Positions 32,988 to 41,699 of a stretch of 64,000 bases of DNA are shown here, piece by piece. The stretch comes from Reyranella sp. (GTDB lineage Bacteria; Pseudomonadota; Alphaproteobacteria; Reyranellales; Reyranellaceae), in the NCBI RefSeq assembly GCF_004297405.1, contig NZ_SCVC01000006.1, positions 860,815-924,814 on the forward strand, in the 5' to 3' direction. The notes beneath the pieces were generated by a model. It had not been told where the DNA came from. It did not search any database and worked only from the letters and a program-made list of their open reading frames with translations. Position numbers and translations under genes: made by a program. The first letter of the stretch is position 1, and every line of letters begins with the position of its first letter.

Positions 32988-33437
32988 ATGCGCGACCATG
33001 AACCCGCTATCCGGCGCTTTTTCGAGGCCTATCAGGCCCGTATGAACGACGCTCTGAAGGCCCCGCCCCAGGTCGACATCAAGAAGGCGCTCGCCGCTTT
33101 CGCCAGGTACTTCGTCGGAAGCAGTCCCCGCGGCGTCTCCGGCGGACGGAACGGCTGGCTCCTGCGGTTCATGATCCCGCGCGGCTATGCCTTCTACCGG
33201 AAGATCGGCACCGAGCGCATGGAGGTACGCGCGCTCAAGGTGACGCCCCTCGACGATTTCCACGCCATGGCCAAGACGAGCTGGTGGTCAAGCTACCGCA
33301 AGAAATCCGGCGAACGGGTCGAGATCGAGTTCGACAACATCTACCTGCTGCGCATCCCCGATGGCGGCGCACCGGAGATCTTCGCCTACATCACGGGCGA
33401 TGAGCAGCAAGTGCTGAAGGATCACGGCCTCGTCTGA
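32988..33437 (+). CDS. Hypothetical protein, possibly NTF2-like
   Basis: A 149-residue soluble protein from ATG 32988. The N-terminal helix ([18 protein letters not shown]) followed by curved-sheet-like strands ([63 protein letters not shown]) resembles SnoaL/NTF2-fold proteins of similar length. It is divergent from mnmA (66-base gap). Function unknown; the fold is inference. Confidence 0.65.
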   Translation: MRDHEPAIRRFFEAYQARMNDALKAPPQVDIKKALAAFARYFVGSSPRGVSGGRNGWLLRFMIPRGYAFYRKIGTERMEVRALKVTPLDDFHAMAKTSWWSSYRKKSGERVEIEFDNIYLLRIPDGGAPEIFAYITGDEQQVLKDHGLV

Positions 33438-33455
33438 GGCCGGGGCCACAGCCCG

Positions 33456-33980
33456 TCAGTCGCGCCGGCGACCGGTGTCGCGCACGACCTTGGCGACGCC
33501 GTTGCGGTCGTAGACGATCGCCACGCGGTCACCCATCTGGATGTCGCCGTCGTCGTATTGCGCCACGGTCACGCGCTGGCCATCGTCACGCTGCACGGTG
33601 ATCTCGATGCCGCGGCGCGTGGATTCCTGATCGACCGCGGTGCCGACGATGGCGCCGCCGACGGCGCCCAGCACGCCGCCCACGACCGCGCCGCCCACCG
33701 AATTGGAGATTGCTCCGCCGGCCGCCGCGCCGCCAATGGCGCCGACCGTGCCGCCGATCATCGTGCCATCGTTCATGCCGCCACGTTGGCCGCGCACCCG
33801 GACCTCGCGGATGGAGACTACTCGTCCCACCTCACCGCGGTAGCTGGCACCCTGCGCCGACGTATTGACCACACCTGGCTGGACCGCGCCGCTGCTGCCG
33901 TTACAGGCGCCGAGGCTGGCCGCGAGCGCAGCCGGAACCACCAGGGCCAAGGCCCATTTGCCGATCCACTTGCCAAACAT
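33456..33980 (-). CDS. Glycine-zipper outer-membrane lipoprotein (17-kDa antigen/SlyB-like), copy 1
   Basis: About 174 residues from ATG 33980. Signal ending LAASLGAC (lipobox). The middle is a glycine zipper (GTVGAIGGAAAGGAISNSVGGAVVGGVLGAVGGAIVGTAVDQ), the 2TM-like segment typical of SlyB/Rickettsia 17-kDa proteins. The C-terminus (EITVQRDDGQRVTVAQYDDGDIQMGDRVAIVYDRNGVAKVVRD) is a small beta domain. Paralogous to the next gene upstream. Outer-membrane anchored; role unknown. Confidence 0.82.
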   Translation of the reverse strand: MFGKWIGKWALALVVPAALAASLGACNGSSGAVQPGVVNTSAQGASYRGEVGRVVSIREVRVRGQRGGMNDGTMIGGTVGAIGGAAAGGAISNSVGGAVVGGVLGAVGGAIVGTAVDQESTRRGIEITVQRDDGQRVTVAQYDDGDIQMGDRVAIVYDRNGVAKVVRDTGRRRD

Positions 33981-34025
33981 CCGATGACGACCTTTCACTG
34001 TCTCGTTCAGAACACTCTAGCGCAT

Positions 34026-34610
34026 TCAGTCGGGCGCGCGGGAGGTGTCTCGCACGGCCCGGGCAACACCCCGGCCGTCCTGTACGATCTGCACCCGGTC
34101 GCCGAGCTGCACATCGCCGTCGTCACGCTGCGCTATGGTGACGTTCTGGCCGTCGTCGCGCTGGACCACGACCTCGATGCCACGTCCCGCCGCCTGCTGG
34201 CCCTCGAAGATGTTACCGGCGATAGCGCCGCCAACGGCGCCCAGGAGCAAGCCGACGACGCTGCTGCCAACCGTCTGACCGATTGCGCCGCCGAGGGCCG
34301 CACCTGCGGCTGCCCCCAGGAGCCCGCCGGTCATGGTCCCCTGACCGCTGCTTCGGTAGGAGCCACCGCCGCCCTGCAGGGCGATTTCACGAATGGAAAC
34401 GACACGGCCAGGTCCAGCGACTGCACTGTTGTAGGTGTAGGCCGAGTTCGCCGCCTGTGGCGGTGGGACATTCGACGAGGTCGTGACGACGCCGGGTTGG
34501 CCTGCCGTCGTCTGGACAATGCCAGGTTGGACTGCATTGGACGCGCAGGCACCGAGCCCCGCCACGAGGATCAGTGGCAGCAGCACAGGACGCACCTTTG
34601 TCACGATCAT
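34026..34610 (-). CDS. Glycine-zipper outer-membrane lipoprotein, copy 2
   Basis: About 194 residues from ATG 34610 (34634 also open). Lipobox in VAGLGACASN. The layout is the same as copy 1: VQPGIVQTT lead, VSIREIALQG, glycine zipper (GGLLGAAAGAALGGAIGQTVGSSVVGLLLGAVGGAIAGNIFEGQ) and C-terminal VVQRDDGQNVTIAQRDDGDVQLGDRVQIV. The two copies are 45 bases apart on one strand, a clear tandem duplication. Confidence 0.82.
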   Translation of the reverse strand: MIVTKVRPVLLPLILVAGLGACASNAVQPGIVQTTAGQPGVVTTSSNVPPPQAANSAYTYNSAVAGPGRVVSIREIALQGGGGSYRSSGQGTMTGGLLGAAAGAALGGAIGQTVGSSVVGLLLGAVGGAIAGNIFEGQQAAGRGIEVVVQRDDGQNVTIAQRDDGDVQLGDRVQIVQDGRGVARAVRDTSRAPD

Positions 34611-34689
34611 CGACGGCCTCCGGGGACCGAGCAAAATCGCTTCTATTTTCGACTAAATTGCGGCGTCGAACCAGTACCTCGCGGGTACG

Positions 34690-34896
34690 CTAGTCGCGCT
34701 CCTCGATCCAGGCGGCCTGGATCGCTTCCAAGATCTTTTCGTTGGAGCGATTGGGATCGTCCTCGAAATCGGGCAGCTCCATCACCCAGCGGTGAAGGTC
34801 GGTGAACCGTAGATTGACATTGTCCACATCGGGATGGCTCTCCTCGAGCTCGATCGCGATGTCATGGACGTCGGTCCAGCGCAGCTTGCGTGCCAT
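34690..34896 (-). CDS. iscX: Fe-S cluster assembly protein IscX
   Basis: A 68-residue acidic helical protein. LRWTDVHDIAIELEESHPD and VNLRFTDLHRWVMELPDF are the family signature; E. coli IscX is 66 residues. It binds IscS and iron and modulates cysteine desulfurase. It is the last gene of the isc operon, 15 bases after fdx. Confidence 0.92.
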   Translation of the reverse strand: MARKLRWTDVHDIAIELEESHPDVDNVNLRFTDLHRWVMELPDFEDDPNRSNEKILEAIQAAWIEERD

Positions 34897-34911
34897 CGCG
34901 CCCTCTCCCCC

Positions 34912-35247
34912 TTACTTGTCGACCATCATGTTGCGGGTCGCCGCCGGCAGGCGCACCACCAGCCCGTCCAGCGCCTCGCTCATGCGGATCTGACAGCCGA
35001 GCCGCGACGTGTGGGTCAGGCCGAAGGCGAGGTCGAGCATGTCTTCCTCGTCATCGCTGGCCGGCGCCAGTTGGTCGAACCAGTCCTTCTCCACCACGAC
35101 GTGACAGGTCGAGCAGGCGAGCGAACCCTCGCAGGCGCCTTCGACGTCGATGTGATTGCGATGGGCGATCTCGAGCACGCTGAGACCGATCGGCGCCTCC
35201 ACTTCCTTGCGCGATCCGTCCCTCAGGATGAACGTCATCTTCGGCAT
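34912..35247 (-). CDS. fdx: ISC-type 2Fe-2S ferredoxin
   Basis: A 111-residue adrenodoxin-like ferredoxin. Cluster ligands C39, C45, C48 and C85 ([14 protein letters not shown] and LGCQI). Start ATG 35247; the longer frame to 35475 lies in hscA antisense-like sequence and is rejected. Donates electrons during IscU cluster assembly. Lies between hscA (25 bases) and iscX (15 bases). Confidence 0.93.
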   Translation of the reverse strand: MPKMTFILRDGSRKEVEAPIGLSVLEIAHRNHIDVEGACEGSLACSTCHVVVEKDWFDQLAPASDDEEDMLDLAFGLTHTSRLGCQIRMSEALDGLVVRLPAATRNMMVDK

Positions 35248-35272
35248 CTCAGTCTCTCTTACTCCTTGCTCG

Positions 35273-37168
35273 CTACTCGCCGACTCTGTTTTCCAACTCG
35301 CCGACCGAGAGGCCCGATAGCGCCTCACGGATGCCGCGGTCCATGCGACGTTCGGCGAAGGGCTTGGACAATGTCTCCAGCGCTTCGGCCGCCGCATTGA
35401 TCTCGTCGCGGCTTTCGCCGGCCATCGCGGCTTCGACGGTGGCGCGGGCCTCGTCGATTGCCGTACGTTCCTCACCCGACAGCAGCGAACCGTCCTTGGC
35501 CAGCGCTGCTTCCAGGGCCAGCAGGCTGCGCCGCGCCTCGACGCGCGCTTCGGTCAGCAGCCGCAACGTCATGTCGGCCTCGGCGTGGTCCATGCTGTCG
35601 TAGAGCATGTCGGCCATGTCTTCGTGGCTGAGGCCATAGGACGGTTTCACTTCGATTCGCTGCGCGATACCGGTCGTGCGCTCCTCCGCCGAGACCGTGA
35701 GCAGGCCGTCAGCATCGACCGCAAAGGTGACGCGGATGCGCGCCGCCCCGGCCGTCATCGGCGGAATGCCCAGAAGCTCGAAGCGTGCCAGGCTGCGGCA
35801 ATCCGCGACCATCTCGCGCTCGCCCTGCACGACATGGATCGCCATGGCGCTCTGGCCGTCCTGATAGGTCGTGAAATCCTGCGCCAACTGGACCGGGATC
35901 GGCGTATTGCGCGGCACGATCTTCTCCACGATGCCGCCCATGGTCTCGAGGCCCAGCGACAGAGGCGTCACATCGAGCAGCAAAGTATCGCCACCGCCAG
36001 TCAGCGCCTCGGCCTGTAGTGCGGCGCCCAGCGCCACGACCTCGTCGGGGTCGATGTCGGTGAGCGGCGGCTTGCCGATCATGCCGGCGACCTTCGTGCG
36101 CACCAGCGGCACGCGCGTCGAACCACCGACCAGCACCACGCCCTGCACTTCCGCCGCCGTCATGCCGGCGTCGTCCAGCACATGGCGCGCGATACCGAGC
36201 GTGCGCTCGACAAGGGCATCGGCCATCGCGTCGAACTCGGACTTCGTCAGCGCATGGAACGATGGCGTGCCTGCAATTTCGAGCCGTCCCGAAGTCTGAT
36301 CGCGGTCGGAGAGCTGTTCCTTCATGTGACGCGCGAGCGCCAATGCCGTCTTCACCGCGGCTTCGTCGACCTGGTCGGCAAGGCCATCGCGCTTGCGTTC
36401 CGCCAGCATGCGCTCGGCAATGGCGCGATCCAGATCGTCGCCACCCAGGGCCGTGTCGCCACCGGTCGCCAGCACCTGGAACACGCCCTTCTCCAGCCGC
36501 AGCACGGAGAAATCGAAGGTGCCGCCGCCCAGATCGTAGACCGCGTAAAGTCCTTCGGAACCCTTGTCCAAGCCATAGGCCAGCGCCGCCGCCGTCGGCT
36601 CGTTCACCAGGCGCAGCACTTCGAGGCCGGCAACGCGCGCGGCATCGCGGGTCGCCGTGCGTGCGGCATCGTCGAAATAGGCCGGGACGGTGATGACGGC
36701 CCGTTCGACCGGCTTCTCCAGCGCTTCTTCGGCGCGCTGACGCAAGGCCTTCAAAATCTCGGCGGAGATCTCGACCGGCGAGCGCGCCTTGCCGCCGATG
36801 CGCAGCTTCACCATGTCGGTCTCGCCGGTGCCCGGCTCGATCTCGTAGGGCAGCACGCCAGCCACCGCATGGACATCGCCGGCGCCACGGCCCATCAGCC
36901 GCTTGATCGAGGAAACGACGTTCTTCGGCTCGGCGGCCGCGACCTGACGCGCCTCATCGCCTACCAGAACGCCACCGGCGGCTGGATAGGCGACCACGGA
37001 CGGAACCAACGCCTTGCCCAACTCGTCGTGCAGCGCTGCGGGTACACTCTCCCGTGCGATGGCGACCACGGAGTTGGTCGTGCCGAGATCAATGCCGACC
37101 GCCAGCGATCCCTCGCCGGCATGCGGCAAGGGCGTTTCACCCGGCTCGTGGATCTCCAGCAAAGTCAT
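35273..37168 (-). CDS. hscA: Fe-S assembly chaperone HscA (Hsp70)
   Basis: A 631-residue specialised Hsp70. ATPase landmarks: [14 protein letters not shown] (about 25-38), [16 protein letters not shown] (about 218-233) and [15 protein letters not shown] (about 345-359). The substrate-binding domain starts at [14 protein letters not shown] (about 402). It helps release clusters from IscU by binding its LPPVK motif. Overlaps the hscB stop by 4 bases. Length is normal (about 616-630). Confidence 0.94.
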   Translation of the reverse strand: MTLLEIHEPGETPLPHAGEGSLAVGIDLGTTNSVVAIARESVPAALHDELGKALVPSVVAYPAAGGVLVGDEARQVAAAEPKNVVSSIKRLMGRGAGDVHAVAGVLPYEIEPGTGETDMVKLRIGGKARSPVEISAEILKALRQRAEEALEKPVERAVITVPAYFDDAARTATRDAARVAGLEVLRLVNEPTAAALAYGLDKGSEGLYAVYDLGGGTFDFSVLRLEKGVFQVLATGGDTALGGDDLDRAIAERMLAERKRDGLADQVDEAAVKTALALARHMKEQLSDRDQTSGRLEIAGTPSFHALTKSEFDAMADALVERTLGIARHVLDDAGMTAAEVQGVVLVGGSTRVPLVRTKVAGMIGKPPLTDIDPDEVVALGAALQAEALTGGGDTLLLDVTPLSLGLETMGGIVEKIVPRNTPIPVQLAQDFTTYQDGQSAMAIHVVQGEREMVADCRSLARFELLGIPPMTAGAARIRVTFAVDADGLLTVSAEERTTGIAQRIEVKPSYGLSHEDMADMLYDSMDHAEADMTLRLLTEARVEARRSLLALEAALAKDGSLLSGEERTAIDEARATVEAAMAGESRDEINAAAEALETLSKPFAERRMDRGIREALSGLSVGELENRVGE

Positions 37169-37677
37169 GCTCTGGACCGTTCTATATTCATGCGCCGCGC
37201 ACGCGCTTCCTCGGCGAACTTGTCGAGATAGCGCAAGCGAAGGAGCGTTTTTCTGATGGCCGACTTGTCGTTTGCCAAGAACAAACTACCGAGATCCGCC
37301 ATCGCCTTGTTCATTTCGTTACGCGCCTTGGCCGCCAGCCCATCGATCGCCTCGCTGCTGGGCGCCTCGTGCAATTCTTCGCGCGCCTCCATCGCCTCCA
37401 TCAACAGATCCGGATCGTCGATGGTCTTGCCGTCACCGGGCAGTTCCACGCCCTTGAGTTCGGCGAGATAGACGGCGCGGCTGAGCGGATCCTTCAGGGT
37501 CCGGTAGGCGTCGTTCAGGGCGGCCGCTTCGATCGACGCGCGTGCGCGTTCTTCAGGTGGCTTGGCGACGAAGCGGTCGGGATGCCACTGGCGCTGGAGA
37601 GCGAAGTAGGCCCGGTCTAGCGACGCGGCCTCGAGGTCCAGCGCCGCCGGCAACCCCAGCCGCGCGAAATGATCCAT
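37165..37677 (-). CDS. hscB: Fe-S assembly co-chaperone HscB
   Basis: A 170-residue J-protein. The HPD motif is at 32-34 (QRQWHPDRF), with the J-domain N-terminal and a C-terminal helical domain ([11 protein letters not shown]) that binds IscU. It stimulates HscA ATPase. Overlaps hscA by 4 bases and lies 9 bases after iscA. Confidence 0.92.
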   Translation of the reverse strand: MDHFARLGLPAALDLEAASLDRAYFALQRQWHPDRFVAKPPEERARASIEAAALNDAYRTLKDPLSRAVYLAELKGVELPGDGKTIDDPDLLMEAMEAREELHEAPSSEAIDGLAAKARNEMNKAMADLGSLFLANDKSAIRKTLLRLRYLDKFAEEARARRMNIERSRA

Positions 37678-37686
37678 GATCCGACT

Positions 37687-38097
37687 TCAGACGTGGAAGG
37701 ATTCGCCGCAGCCGCAGCGGCCCTTCTCGTTCGGGTTCTTGAACACGAAGCCCGACTTCAGCTTCTCTTCCTCGTAGTCCATCTCGGTGCCGATCAGGAA
37801 CAGCGACGCCTTGGGGTCGATCAGCAGCTTGATGCCGCCGCTCTCGACCACCTCGTCCATCGGTTCCTGCTTGTCAGCGAATTCGAGCGTGTAGCTCATG
37901 CCCGAGCAGCCCTTGCTGCGCACGCCGATGCGGATACCGACCGTGGGCTTGCCGCGGCCATCGATCAGCGCCTTGACGCGCTCGGCGGCAAGCGGCGTCA
38001 CCGTCATCACCTGCGGGCGCGGACGGCGCGGCCTCGGGGCGCTACCGGACGCGGCGGGTGGTGCGGCAGGCTTTGCCGTATCCGTGGTCGTGCTCAT
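37687..38097 (-). CDS. iscA: A-type Fe-S carrier IscA with Pro/Ala-rich N-terminal extension
   Basis: A 136-residue protein. The HesB/IscA cysteines are C64 (SKGCSGMSY) and C128/C130 (GRCGCGESFHV). The core starts at about residue 30 (VMTVTPLAAERVKALI); the first 30 residues are a Pro/Ala/Arg-rich tail (PAAPPAASGSAPRPRRPRP), not usual in the 107-residue E. coli IscA. Carries clusters to apoproteins. Between iscU and hscB. Confidence 0.92.
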   Translation of the reverse strand: MSTTTDTAKPAAPPAASGSAPRPRRPRPQVMTVTPLAAERVKALIDGRGKPTVGIRIGVRSKGCSGMSYTLEFADKQEPMDEVVESGGIKLLIDPKASLFLIGTEMDYEEEKLKSGFVFKNPNEKGRCGCGESFHV

Positions 38098-38118
38098 GAA
38101 CTCTGCTCCGACTGCTGG

Positions 38119-38526
38119 CTACTCGGCCGCTTCTTTCGGCTCTTCTTTCTGGGCCTTGGCGCGATAGTCGGCGATCGCCGCCTTGATCGCGTCCTCAGCC
38201 AGGACCGAGCAGTGGATCTTCACCGGCGGCAGCGCCAGATGACGTGCGATGTCGGTGTTCTTGATCGTCTCGGCCTCGTCGATCGTCTTGCCCTTCACCC
38301 ATTCGGTGACGAGCGAGCTCGATGCAATGGCCGAGCCACAGCCGAAGGTCTTGAACTTGGCATCCTCGATCAGCCCGTCCGGGCCGACCTTGATCTGCAG
38401 CTTCATCACGTCGCCGCAGGCCGGAGCGCCAACCAGACCCGTGCCGACATCTTCGGCGTTCTTGTCGAGCGACCCAATGTTGCGCGGGTTTTCGTAGTGG
38501 TCGATCAGCTTTTCGCTGTAGGCCAT
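38119..38526 (-). CDS. iscU: Fe-S cluster scaffold IscU
   Basis: A 135-residue scaffold. Ligands C37 (APACGD, with D39), C63 (FGCGSAIA) and H105-C106 (KIHCSVLAED). The HscA-binding LPPVK is at 99-103. A short Glu-rich tail (KEEPKEAAE) follows the core. Between iscS (54-base gap) and iscA. Confidence 0.95.
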   Translation of the reverse strand: MAYSEKLIDHYENPRNIGSLDKNAEDVGTGLVGAPACGDVMKLQIKVGPDGLIEDAKFKTFGCGSAIASSSLVTEWVKGKTIDEAETIKNTDIARHLALPPVKIHCSVLAEDAIKAAIADYRAKAQKEEPKEAAE

Positions 38527-38580
38527 GACACTCTCCTCAAATCTCAGCGCGACGCCCCAAAAGGCCGCGCATCGGTAAAA

Positions 38581-39819
38581 CTAGTGGGCCGCCCATTCGA
38601 TCGACTTCAGGTCGATCCCCTCCTGGGCCATCTCCCAGAGCGGGCTCATTTCACGCAGCTTGGTGACGTGGCGCACCAGCTCGTCGACGGCTGTGTCGAC
38701 CTCATGCTCGGTCGTAAAGCGCCCGAGGCCGATGCGCAGCGAGGTGTGCGCCATCTCCTCTTCGACGCCCAGCGCCCGCAGCACGTAGCTGGGCTCCAGC
38801 GACGCCGAAGTGCAAGCCGAACCGGACGACACCGAGAGGTTCTTGATGCCCATCATCAGCGACTCGCCTTCGACATAGGCGAACGAGATGTTGAGGTTGC
38901 CGGGGATGCGCTGCTCCAGGTCGCCGTTGACGACGATATCCGTCAGCTTGGCCCGAAGCCCCTTCAGCATGCGCTCCTGGAGCTTGGCCAGGCGCTTGGC
39001 CTCGACGCCCATCTCCTTCATCGCGATCTCGCAGGCCTCGCCCAGCCCAACGCAAAGCGGCGTCGGCAGCGTGCCAGAACGGAAGCCGCGCTCCTGGCCA
39101 CCGCCATAGATCATGGCGACCAGCCGCACGCGCGGCTTGCGGCGGACGTAAAGCGCGCCGATGCCCTTGGGGCCATAGATCTTGTGACCCGAGATGCTCA
39201 TGAGGTCGATGTTCATCGCCTCGACATCGAGCGGGATCTTGCCGGCCGCCTGGGCGGCATCGGTATGGAAGAAGACCTTGCGCTCGCGGCAGATCTTGCC
39301 GATCTCGGCCAGCGGCTGGATGACGCCGATCTCGTTGTTCACGGCCATCACCGAGACCAGCACCGTCTTGTCGGTGATCGCCGCGCGCAGCACGTCGAGG
39401 TCGAGCAGGCCGTTCTGCTGGACCGGCAAATAGGTGACCTCGAAGCCCTGCTGCTCGAGATGGCGGCAGGTATCGAGCACACACTTGTGCTCCGTTACCG
39501 TGGTGATGATGTGGTTCTTCCGATCCTTGTAGAACTCGGCCACGCCGCGGATCGCGAGGTTGTTCGATTCGGTGGCGCCGGAGGTGTAGATGACCTCCTT
39601 CTCGTCCGCCCCGATCAGCTTGGCGATCTGGCCGCGCGCCTTCTCGACCGCCTCCTCGGCTTCCCAGCCGTAGGCGTGGCTGCGCGAGCCGGGATTGCCG
39701 AACTTGTGGGTAAAGTAAGGCATCATCACTTCCAGGACCCGTGGATCCATGGGGGTGGTAGCCTGGTAATCCAGGTAGATCGGCTGGTCGTTGCGCCGGA
39801 TTTGGGTAATGGCTGTCAT
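38581..39819 (-). CDS. iscS: Cysteine desulfurase IscS
   Basis: A 412-residue PLP enzyme. PLP lysine K213 ([10 protein letters not shown]); catalytic C336 in the flexible loop [25 protein letters not shown] cofactor turn. Converts Cys to Ala and passes persulphide to IscU, and to MnmA-route carriers. Length and loop are group I (IscS). A second desulfurase lies 18 bases upstream. Confidence 0.95.
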   Translation of the reverse strand: MTAITQIRRNDQPIYLDYQATTPMDPRVLEVMMPYFTHKFGNPGSRSHAYGWEAEEAVEKARGQIAKLIGADEKEVIYTSGATESNNLAIRGVAEFYKDRKNHIITTVTEHKCVLDTCRHLEQQGFEVTYLPVQQNGLLDLDVLRAAITDKTVLVSVMAVNNEIGVIQPLAEIGKICRERKVFFHTDAAQAAGKIPLDVEAMNIDLMSISGHKIYGPKGIGALYVRRKPRVRLVAMIYGGGQERGFRSGTLPTPLCVGLGEACEIAMKEMGVEAKRLAKLQERMLKGLRAKLTDIVVNGDLEQRIPGNLNISFAYVEGESLMMGIKNLSVSSGSACTSASLEPSYVLRALGVEEEMAHTSLRIGLGRFTTEHEVDTAVDELVRHVTKLREMSPLWEMAQEGIDLKSIEWAAH

Positions 39820-39837
39820 GCTAACCCCTTGATACTC

Positions 39838-40971
39838 CTACGCTGCTTCAGCCTGAGAAATATCCGACTGTGTCACTCGGATATATAGGTCCCGCCAGGC
39901 GGTGATCAAGCGCTCGATATCGGCCAGTTCGGTGTTCCAGCCCAAGCTAATTCTGACGGCGGTCGCGGCCTCCTCGGCCGGTACGCCCATAGCCGCCAGG
40001 ACGGCCGAGCGCTGGACCTTGCCAGAGGAACAGGCCGCTCCGGCACTGATATAGACGCCGGCAAGATCAAGCGCCATGACCTGCGTCTCGGCCGGTACTC
40101 CTGGCATGGCGATGCAGCTCGTGTTTGTGATCCGCTTCGCGCAGGCGCCAAAAATACGCGCCTGCGGCGCAATCTGGACAAGAGAAAGTTCGATTCGATC
40201 GCGCCAGCCGGCGAGGTCGAGCCCCTCGGCGGCCTGTTTGCCAGCCTCTTGGGCGGCCGCGCCGAAGCCTGCGATCCCGGCCACGTTCTCCGTGCCGGCG
40301 CGGCGATTGGATTCCTGCCCGCCGCCCCTGCGGTCGGTCGCGAAGGGCGCGCCATTGCGCACCATCAGCGCGCCGACACCGGTCGGACCACCGATCTTGT
40401 GAGCGGACAGGCTGAGATAGTCGACACCGAGCCCGTGCACATCGACCGGGACCTTGCCGGCCGCCTGAACAGCATCGCAGTGCACGAGGGCGCCGGCGCC
40501 GCGCGCCAGACGCACGGCCTCGGCAATCGGTTGCAGCACGCCGGTCTCATTGTTGGCCAACATGACCGATACCAGGACCGGCTCGTCTCCGGACGAAGCC
40601 AGCGCCTGCTCCAGCGCCACCAGATCGACGACGCCGTTGCCATCCACGCCAACGATCTCTGCGCCGGGTACGGCCCGCAGCACACTGTCGTGCTCGACGG
40701 CCGAAACCAGTACGCGACGGCGGCCAGCACCAGAAAGCGCCAGGCTATTGGCCTCCGTCCCTCCCGAGGTGAAAACGATCTCGGTCGGCAATGCACCGAC
40801 GAGCGAGGCCACCTGACGGCGTGCCGCCTCGACGACGGCGCGGGCCTTGCGCCCGGCTGCATGGACGGACGACGGATTGCCGCCGGCACGCAGCACTTCG
40901 ACCATCGACTCGAACGCAGCCGGCCGCAGAGGGCTGGTGGCGTTGTGGTCGAGGTACGCGGACGCGGCCAT
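39838..40971 (-). CDS. Second cysteine desulfurase family protein (NifS-like)
   Basis: A 377-residue fold-type I PLP enzyme. K192 (SAHKIGGPTG), catalytic C314 (GAACSSGKVQRS), FTSGGTEANSLAL turn. It is only moderately like the adjacent IscS (e.g. AHKIGGPTG versus GHKIYGPKG) and 35 residues shorter, so a diverged paralogue, not a duplicate in progress. It sits directly after iscR (14 bases), where E. coli has iscS. Possibly specialised for another sulphur acceptor; unproven. Confidence 0.9.
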   Translation of the reverse strand: MAASAYLDHNATSPLRPAAFESMVEVLRAGGNPSSVHAAGRKARAVVEAARRQVASLVGALPTEIVFTSGGTEANSLALSGAGRRRVLVSAVEHDSVLRAVPGAEIVGVDGNGVVDLVALEQALASSGDEPVLVSVMLANNETGVLQPIAEAVRLARGAGALVHCDAVQAAGKVPVDVHGLGVDYLSLSAHKIGGPTGVGALMVRNGAPFATDRRGGGQESNRRAGTENVAGIAGFGAAAQEAGKQAAEGLDLAGWRDRIELSLVQIAPQARIFGACAKRITNTSCIAMPGVPAETQVMALDLAGVYISAGAACSSGKVQRSAVLAAMGVPAEEAATAVRISLGWNTELADIERLITAWRDLYIRVTQSDISQAEAA

Positions 40972-40985
40972 GATCCAGGCAGTTC

Positions 40986-41462
40986 CTAGCTGGCGGCAGC
41001 CATCGACGATTCAGAACCGGGGACGCCCGGCGCCTCGATGATGCGCGGCGCAAGCTTGCGCTCCAGCACGTCATGCAGGGTGACCGAACTCAGGAACATA
41101 TGGATCTGGTTGCCCAGCTCCTCCCACAGATCGTGGGTCAGGCACTTGCTGCGGTCGGCGCGGCAGCCGGTGGCACCCATCTCGGTGCAGCGGGTGGCGC
41201 TGATCGGCTCGTCGACCGCCAGAATGATCTCGGAGACCCGGGTCTCCATCGACAAGCGGGCCAGACGGTAGCCGCCGCCGGGACCGCGCACGCTCTTCAC
41301 GAGGCCGGCACGCCGCAGCCGGGCAAAGAGCTGTTCGAGATAGGACAGGGAAATCTCCTGCCGGGTGGCAATATCCGACAGGGAAACCGGCTTCGCCTGG
41401 GCGTGGCGCGCCAGATCGACCATCGCCATAACGGCGTAACGACCCTTGGTGCTGAGCTTCAC
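40986..41462 (-). CDS. iscR: Fe-S responsive transcription factor IscR (Rrf2 family)
   Basis: A 158-residue Rrf2 regulator. The N-terminal winged helix (MKLSTKGRYAVMAMVDLARH, then ISLSYLEQLFARLRRAGLVKSVRGPGGGY) is canonical. Cysteines in CTEMGATGCRADRSKC then LTHDLW are the cluster ligands, spaced C-x7-C-x6-C rather than the C-x5-C-x5-C of E. coli. With a cluster it represses the operon, without it de-represses. First gene of the isc operon; the operator is in the 237-base gap upstream. Confidence 0.94.
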   Translation of the reverse strand: MKLSTKGRYAVMAMVDLARHAQAKPVSLSDIATRQEISLSYLEQLFARLRRAGLVKSVRGPGGGYRLARLSMETRVSEIILAVDEPISATRCTEMGATGCRADRSKCLTHDLWEELGNQIHMFLSSVTLHDVLERKLAPRIIEAPGVPGSESSMAAAS

Positions 41463-41546
41463 AGCATCCTCCTCATGGCCGGATCGCCCGGCCTTGCGTT
41501 ACCGAACGCCTAAAGGTCTTGAAAACCAAGGCGTTACTAAGATATT

Positions 41547-41563
41547 CCGACCCCTCAAGTCGG
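41547..41563. promoter_or_regulatory. Candidate IscR type-1-like operator
   Basis: CCGAC CCCTCAA GTCGG: the YYGAC-N7-GTCRR core of the E. coli type-1 IscR site is met exactly in spacing, though the inner bases are C-rich where the consensus is A/T. It lies 85-101 bases upstream of the iscR start. Predicted by pattern only. Confidence 0.4.
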
Positions 41564-41589
41564 GGTTCGGGGAAAAACCAACTGCGTAG

Positions 41590-41610
41590 CTCGGATTTAA
41601 ATAATCCGAG
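41590..41610. promoter_or_regulatory. Perfect palindrome in the iscR upstream region
   Basis: CTCGGATT and AATCCGAG are perfect 8-base inverted repeats around TAAAT. It covers the predicted -10 of the iscR promoter, so it could be an operator or an mRNA hairpin. A partly similar arm (CCGAC/AAGTCGG) recurs at 41611-41620. Confidence 0.55.
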
Positions 41611-41622
41611 TAAGTCGGTCAA
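41596..41622 (-). promoter_or_regulatory. Predicted iscR operon promoter
   Basis: Minus strand: TTGACC (41622-41617) followed, after 15-17 bases, by the AT-rich TTTAAA/TAAATC region around 41601-41596. It would start transcription near 41590, giving a leader of about 125 bases that contains the IscR-like site. This is one of the most AT-rich intergenic stretches in the window. Confidence 0.42.
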
Positions 41623-41699
41623 GTATCAAGAATCCCCCCCATTCAACGCCCCAAATCGGTTACGACCGGAGGTCAACAGGGTGAAAAACCGGAGTCTCC

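Noticed and set aside
39838..39900. Second cysteine desulfurase as a frameshifted duplicate of iscS
   Set aside because: It has a complete fold with its own Lys and Cys sites and clearly diverged sequence, so it is a separate gene.
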